DNA from: Marinobacter sp. ATCH36
GTDB taxonomy: Bacteria; Pseudomonadota; Gammaproteobacteria; Pseudomonadales; Oleiphilaceae
DNA length: 64,000 bases
Direction: 5' to 3'
Assembly: GCF_023555055.1 (NCBI RefSeq)
Contig: NZ_JAMJPL010000002.1
Coordinates: 372,001-436,000, forward strand
Part shown: one piece after another, positions 59,427 to 64,000 of the stretch
How positions within the stretch are numbered: position 1 is the stretch's first letter
Layout: each line of letters opens with the position of its first letter
Program-made: the position numbers and the translations under genes
The notes under the pieces: model-generated
The model's input: only the letters and a program-made list of their open reading frames with translations
The model's database searches: none
What the model was told of the DNA's origin: nothing

Positions 59427-61373
59427 TCAGTTATCCGCGCGACCGCTGATGAGATCGTCCACCACACCCGGATCCGCGAGAGTGGAGGTATCACCCAGCT
59501 GGTCGTGCTCGTTTGATGCAATCTTACGCAAAATCCGGCGCATAATCTTGCCAGAGCGCGTCTTCGGCAACCCGGGCGCCCATTGGATCACATCCGGAGA
59601 GGCAATGGGGCCAATTTCTTTACGAACCCACTGGACCAGCTCCTTCTTCAACTCGTCCGACGGATCCTCACCGTGAACCAGGGTTACATAGACATAGATG
59701 CCTTGCCCCTTGATCTCGTGGGGGTAGCCTACCACAGCTGCTTCCGCAACTTTGTCGTGCGCTACCAGGGCACTTTCCACCTCGGCGGTACCCAGGCGGT
59801 GGCCAGACACGTTCAATACGTCGTCCACACGGCCGGTAATCCAGTAATAGCCGTCTTCATCACGGCGGGCACCGTCACCGGTAAAGTACATGCCTTTGTA
59901 AGTGCTGAAATAGGTCTGCTTGAAGCGCTCATGATCCCCGAAAATGGTACGCATCTGGCCCGGCCAGCTGTCCAGGATAACCAGATTACCCTCGCTCTTG
60001 CCTTCCAGGATATTGCCATCATTGTCCACCAACGCCGGTTTAACGCCGAAGAAGGGCACTGTGGCCGAACCTGGTTTCAGGTCAATGGCGCCAGGCAGCG
60101 GCGAAATCAGGATGCCACCGGTCTCGGTCTGCCACCAGGTATCCACGATCGGGCACTTGCTGTTACCAATAACGCGGTGATACCACTCCCAGGCTTCCGG
60201 ATTGATAGGCTCGCCTACAGAGCCCAGCAGGCGCAGACTTTCGCGGGTAGTACCGTTCATGCAGGATTCGCCTTCCGCCATCAGGGCACGGATAGCGGTG
60301 GGGGCGGTGTAAAGGATATTGACCTTGTGCTTATCGACCACCTGCCCCATCCGTGAGGTATCCGGGTAGTTGGGCACACCCTCGAACAGTACGGTTACAG
60401 CGCCGTTGGCCAGCGGGCCATAGAGAATATAGCTGTGGCCGGTAACCCAGCCAAAGTCCGCTGTACACCAGTACACGTCACCATCGTGATAATCGAACAC
60501 GTACTCGTGGGTCATGGAGGTATAAACCATGTAACCACCGGTGGTGTGCAGCACGCCTTTTGGGGCGCCGGTAGAACCGGAGGTATAGAGCATGAACAAC
60601 GGATCTTCTGCGTTCATCGGCTCTGCCGGGCAGTCCGTGGAAGCGCCCTTCATCAGTTCTTCATAGCTCTGGTCGCGGCCGTCTTTCCAGGACACATCGC
60701 CGCCTGTGCGCTTGACGACGATGACCTTGTCGACGTTGGCGCCGGCTTCATTGTTCAGTGCCGCATCCACGTTTTTCTTCAGCGGGATCTTGCGGCCGCC
60801 ACGTACGCCTTCATCTGCGGTTACCACAAAGCGGGACTTGCCATTGGCAATACGGGCACCGAGTGCTTCCGGAGAGAAGCCACCGAACACAACGGAATGG
60901 ATAGCACCGATGCGGGCACAGGCCAGCATGGCCACACCGGTTTCAACGATCATAGGCATGTAGATAGTGACCACATCACCTTTTTTCACGCCCTGATCTT
61001 TCAGGACGTTGGCGAACTTGCAGGTTTCTTCGTACAGTTCGCGATAGGTCACGTTACGGGAATCGGCGGGGTCGTCACCTTCGAAAATAATCGCCGTCTG
61101 GTCGCCACGTTTTTCCAGGTGACGGTCGAGGCAGTTGGCGGCAGCGTTCAGCTGGCCGTCTTCAAACCACTTGATAGAGAGATTATCGTAATCGTAAGTG
61201 GTGTTCTTGACCTTGGAGAAGGGTTTGATCCAGTCAAGGCGTTTGCCGTGTTCGCCCCAGAATGTCTCCGGATCGTCCACCGACTGCTGGTACATCTTCT
61301 CGTATTGGTCCCGGTTCAGCAGGGCCCGTTTGGCCACGTCCGGGCTTACCGGATAAACCTCTTGATGAGTCAT
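59427..61373 (-). CDS. acsA: Acetyl-CoA synthetase, AcsA
   Basis: A 648-residue AMP-forming acetyl-CoA synthetase: acetate + ATP + CoA gives acetyl-CoA, AMP and PPi. Motifs: [16 protein letters not shown] (about 262-277), [25 protein letters not shown] (about 410), [29 protein letters not shown] (about 497) and [16 protein letters not shown] with the catalytic, acetylatable Lys (about 606). All expected motifs are intact. GGGGGAG precedes the ATG. Neighbouring CrbR-like regulator suggests control by the acetate switch. Confidence 0.96.
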   Translation of the reverse strand: MTHQEVYPVSPDVAKRALLNRDQYEKMYQQSVDDPETFWGEHGKRLDWIKPFSKVKNTTYDYDNLSIKWFEDGQLNAAANCLDRHLEKRGDQTAIIFEGDDPADSRNVTYRELYEETCKFANVLKDQGVKKGDVVTIYMPMIVETGVAMLACARIGAIHSVVFGGFSPEALGARIANGKSRFVVTADEGVRGGRKIPLKKNVDAALNNEAGANVDKVIVVKRTGGDVSWKDGRDQSYEELMKGASTDCPAEPMNAEDPLFMLYTSGSTGAPKGVLHTTGGYMVYTSMTHEYVFDYHDGDVYWCTADFGWVTGHSYILYGPLANGAVTVLFEGVPNYPDTSRMGQVVDKHKVNILYTAPTAIRALMAEGESCMNGTTRESLRLLGSVGEPINPEAWEWYHRVIGNSKCPIVDTWWQTETGGILISPLPGAIDLKPGSATVPFFGVKPALVDNDGNILEGKSEGNLVILDSWPGQMRTIFGDHERFKQTYFSTYKGMYFTGDGARRDEDGYYWITGRVDDVLNVSGHRLGTAEVESALVAHDKVAEAAVVGYPHEIKGQGIYVYVTLVHGEDPSDELKKELVQWVRKEIGPIASPDVIQWAPGLPKTRSGKIMRRILRKIASNEHDQLGDTSTLADPGVVDDLISGRADN

Positions 61374-61609
61374 TGTGCTCCCCCTTTAGTCAGAGTCTGT
61401 TGTCATTATCGGTTTTGTAATTTAGAGCGCGGGCAAAAAAGCCCTGAAGACAGATACCCATAGTTCAACATGCGTGCCAGTGAACAATGAATTAGACTAA
61501 CGTCCTAATGTGCCAGCACTTTTAGCCAAGATGACGACTTCACACGGGATGACGCTGGTATTTGGAGCCTGCCATAAAGGATAGACCCAACGGCAGAAAC
61601 AACAAGTGA

Positions 61610-61637
61610 AAAGCGGACCCCCGGGAGGCAGGGATCC
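61610..61637 (-). terminator. Terminator after the acyl-CoA reductase gene
   Basis: On the minus strand, GGATCCC pairs with GGGGTCC (with one G-U pair) and is followed by GCTTTT, 16 bp past the reductase stop. The rest of the 61374-61652 spacer holds the acsA promoter region and no gene. Confidence 0.55.
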
Positions 61638-61652
61638 GACATTTTGCAGGTT

Positions 61653-63191
61653 TTAAGCAGCCTTCTTTCGGGGCTGCGCAGCGCGAAGGCTATACAGCTT
61701 GCGCTCATTGAGGGCGTAGCGGTTAAGGCCGCCAAGGTGAATCTTGCGAAGGTAAAGCTGCCAGTCTATCTGGCGTGCATCCACCGGGAACAGCACCCGA
61801 TCCAGCTCACCCATCCGGGAAGCCAACGCCAGCAGGCCGTCATTGCGGAAAATGTAGTCCGGTGCTGTATAGAACCCGAAAATTGTTGCCAACGAACGGG
61901 TGGTATCGAGGTTCCTCAACACTTTCAGTTCCCTGTTCTGACCTGCCAGCCTCATGGCCTTTCCTGCAATAGACAGGGGCAACCGCATACCACCCACAAC
62001 AACATCGAACAGCTTGCGGTTTACGGCAATAAAGGGCCTGGTGGGCTGGCGATAGAACAGCTGGTCATAATCAGCGAAGTTGGACTTCGCCTCAGCCATC
62101 AGGTGGTCAATAAAGCTGCCCAGTGAAATCGGGTTGGAACTGCCGCTGCAACACTGGTAAATCCTTCGCTGAGCCGGCTCGAAAACCGCTTCAGCCAGGG
62201 ACAGAATGATGCTGCTGGCAACCAGATCCACTGGAATCACATCAATGATGCCACTGCGTTTGCCGGGGAAAAGAGACACCTTTCCGCGGGCATAGGCCAG
62301 AATAATGGCGTCGGCAACTTTTACGCCCTCAATCCAGCCGGGCGACGGTTCTTCCAGAGCGCTTTCGATAATGGATGGTCGTACGATGGTCAGCGACCTG
62401 CCTGACAGCGCCTTCATCAATAATTGCTCACCGAGCCACTTGGTGAAGGTATAGGTATCACTCCAGCCGTAAATATTCGCTTCGCGAATACCCAGGTCTA
62501 CCAGCTTCTTCTCCAGCATTTTGCCGGAATAACGGGCGCGAACATCCGCAATCTTGTCTTGCAGCAGATGTACAAGCTCGTCAATTTCATAGTAACCATC
62601 CGTGCTGCGGGGAATGGTCTCGCCAGCGGGTTTGATAACAGACTCGGTAACCTGCCCGGAGTTCTTGCCATTAACGTAGCAGGTGGATACCTGGATAACC
62701 GCCATTTTGCTGTTGAGTCGCGCCAGGGCGGCCACATTTTCCAGACACAGCGTGTTAATTTTCAGAGCCTTGTCGAGCTCTTCGCGGAAATTAACGCTGG
62801 CCGCGGAATTGATAAATGCGTCCACCTGGCCGGCAAGTCCCTGGAAGCGGTCCGGTGTCAGGCCAAAACGGGGCTCCGTGACCTCACCAGTAATACAATG
62901 CACGCGCTGCTCAAGAAAATTTTCAAAGGCTTCATTATCATCATGCCGGAGACGCTCGAATACCGACGAACTGGCAATCTCGTTGTCAAAACGCTCTCGG
63001 GCACCCGGGTAACGTTTGTTGCCCCGAATTAGCAGGTGTATGCCGCCGATATCCGGCACCGTACGGATCAGCTTTTCCAGCACTACTTTACCGAGAAAAC
63101 CGGTAGTGCCGGTGATAAGAACGTGTTTGCCGCGAAGCTGTTCCAGAACATCAGACGCTGGCGCGCCGGTTTGTAGGTGCTGTTTTTCCAT
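61653..63191 (-). CDS. Fatty acyl-CoA reductase (alcohol-forming, male-sterility type)
   Basis: A 512-residue NADPH-dependent reductase with an N-terminal SDR-type Rossmann domain (GTTGFLGK at 28-35; NAD-binding-4, male-sterility family) and a C-terminal sterile domain (SNPISLGSFIDHLMAEAKSNF). Catalytic Tyr and Lys are in TYTFTKWLGEQLL (about 243). SAASVNFREELDKALKINTLCLENV is the typical substrate region. Marinobacter enzymes of this length reduce long-chain fatty acyl-CoA or aldehydes to fatty alcohols for wax esters. AAGGAA precedes the ATG. The gene stands alone, with a terminator after it. Confidence 0.88.
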   Translation of the reverse strand: MEKQHLQTGAPASDVLEQLRGKHVLITGTTGFLGKVVLEKLIRTVPDIGGIHLLIRGNKRYPGARERFDNEIASSSVFERLRHDDNEAFENFLEQRVHCITGEVTEPRFGLTPDRFQGLAGQVDAFINSAASVNFREELDKALKINTLCLENVAALARLNSKMAVIQVSTCYVNGKNSGQVTESVIKPAGETIPRSTDGYYEIDELVHLLQDKIADVRARYSGKMLEKKLVDLGIREANIYGWSDTYTFTKWLGEQLLMKALSGRSLTIVRPSIIESALEEPSPGWIEGVKVADAIILAYARGKVSLFPGKRSGIIDVIPVDLVASSIILSLAEAVFEPAQRRIYQCCSGSSNPISLGSFIDHLMAEAKSNFADYDQLFYRQPTRPFIAVNRKLFDVVVGGMRLPLSIAGKAMRLAGQNRELKVLRNLDTTRSLATIFGFYTAPDYIFRNDGLLALASRMGELDRVLFPVDARQIDWQLYLRKIHLGGLNRYALNERKLYSLRAAQPRKKAA

Positions 63192-63428
63192 GGCGTAAAT
63201 TCCTTGTCGTCGTCACTGTGCTGCCACTAAGTGCAGTTGATTTCAGGTTTAAAATAACGGTTTCCTGACCACTGCATTTTGCGGGCCACGATTCGGGAAA
63301 TAAGGTCAATATTTGCACAGACGGCATTACAGTGCGGTGACACACTGCAAACTTACGCTACAAAAAACGTAAATAAAATGACGATAAAATAAGGTGAATT
63401 CCGAGAAAAAATTCGATCGGAAAACCAG

Positions 63429-64000
63429 TCAGGAACCGTTCCTGTCCGTGTCTGCCAGGGACCGCAAAAGCTGGTCCAGGGAAATGTCGGAGGGCTGCTC
63501 CCTGAGCGCTCTCACCAGCCTGCTCTGGTCGCCAAAACTGATGCGATCATAGTAGGGTTCACGTTGCCTTTGGGGCGTTTCCCGCTTTCCGCTGTGCCGG
63601 CCTGAACCATGCTCATCCGCATCGTTCTGATCTGCGCCCGGGTCAACCTGGCTGGCTATGTGGTGAAGGTGAGTGGCCAGATGCGCTCGCTGTTCCTTGC
63701 TCAACCGCTCCCAGTCAAGAGAGGCCAGGCCCGTCTGGATGATCTCAATCGTGTCTGCATCCATGGTGCGCCCCAACAGTGCAAATAGACCGTTAAACGC
63801 TTCATAACGCAGCAAGGGAGTGTCGTTGCTGTCGGTCAGAACTTTTCCGATATCAGCAATCAGCCGCTTACATTCCGCTGTTGGGTCTGGTGGCTGTCTT
63901 GGCTCACTTTTCGTGGGGACGGGGGCAGACTTCGCTGGCGTCGAGGACACCCGGTGCCAGTACGCCGCAATTCCAGCCTTTCGCGGCGGAAGCTGGCGTA
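63429..64000 (-). CDS. Unrecognised protein, 5' end beyond the window
   Basis: The frame ends at 63429 and remains open to the right edge; a GTG at 63950 would give 173 residues, but it has no ribosome binding site and 16 more sense codons (RQLPPRKAGIAAYWHR) continue upstream, so the gene probably starts outside. The sequence is hydrophilic: a Pro/Ser/Lys-rich linker, a helical domain (TAECKRLIADIGKVL, LLRYEAFNGLFALLGRTMDADTIEIIQTGLASLDWERLSKEQRAHLATHLHHIASQ), a His/Asp/Arg-rich stretch, and a last helical part (SRLVRALREQPSDISLDQLLRSLAD). I do not recognise the family and assign no function. Confidence 0.6.
   Translation of the reverse strand, partial: RQLPPRKAGIAAYWHRVSSTPAKSAPVPTKSEPRQPPDPTAECKRLIADIGKVLTDSNDTPLLRYEAFNGLFALLGRTMDADTIEIIQTGLASLDWERLSKEQRAHLATHLHHIASQVDPGADQNDADEHGSGRHSGKRETPQRQREPYYDRISFGDQSRLVRALREQPSDISLDQLLRSLADTDRNGS

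Overview
The window looks like a stretch of chromosome from a marine gammaproteobacterium, most likely Marinobacter or a close relative. The evidence is a long-chain fatty acyl-CoA reductase of the wax-ester type (61653-63191), a complete napEFDABC operon, a TRAP dicarboxylate transporter, a Fur-controlled hydroxamate siderophore uptake locus, and moderately high GC with tightly packed, often overlapping genes. No rRNA, tRNA, CRISPR array, transposase or integrase gene was seen. Both edges cut a gene: a small stress-protein-like ORF at the left edge and an unrecognised reading frame still open at the right edge.

Layout. 1-7.2 kb: thiaminase II (tenA), a short-chain dehydrogenase, an MgtC-like protein, the M90 peptidase MtfA, a DUF1622 protein, a universal stress protein and a TRAP transporter (dctPQM). 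7.2-10.7 kb: the accessory part. Two convergent SMR exporters meet at an attC-like inverted repeat. The minus-strand one is a guanidinium exporter (gdx) preceded by a guanidine-II (mini-ykkC) riboswitch. Then come three type II toxin-antitoxin modules on the same strand (yefM-yoeB with a frameshifted toxin, higBA, parDE). Two good attC-like sites flank higBA. I read this as a remnant integron cassette array without an integrase (CALIN type). 10.8-17 kb: a copper chaperone, a phoD-like/psiE pair and a divergent GT90 glycosyltransferase/two-component operon. A set of 10/11-bp-spaced repeats lies in the shared promoter. 17-22 kb: an overlapping PepSY / response regulator / histidine kinase / methyltransferase operon, with a divergent PepSY-like secreted protein.

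22-33 kb: a DUF533 protein, a phosphatase, a YaiI protein, an ABC exporter, then fhuC-fhuD-fhuB-fhuF and a convergent TonB receptor. Fur-box-like sequences precede both iron transcription units. 33-38 kb: a GFA protein, two aldo/keto reductases, a membrane protein and a PBP4-like carboxypeptidase. 38-43 kb: the periplasmic nitrate reductase operon, including a 57-residue NapE. 43-46.9 kb: three cell-envelope lipoproteins or lipoprotein-like genes and a secreted protein with four DUF4397 repeats. 46.9-52.9 kb: a catabolic set (acyl-CoA dehydrogenase, SDR, phosphotransferase-fold kinase, phosphatase-fold protein, SDR) next to a divergent LysR regulator, interrupted by two hairpin repeats of one family. 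53-64 kb: an EAL protein, a tartrate/isopropylmalate-type dehydrogenase, an aminotransferase set, a hydroxyacid dehydrogenase, a CrbR-like regulator downstream of acsA, and the fatty acyl-CoA reductase.

The most notable points are the riboswitch-controlled gdx gene beside attC-like sites, the toxin-antitoxin cassette remnant with a homopolymer frameshift in yoeB, the twin hairpin repeats at 50.3-50.65 kb, and the kinase/acyl-CoA dehydrogenase set that resembles pathways for 4-hydroxy acids. All family assignments come from reading the sequence and have not been checked by database search.
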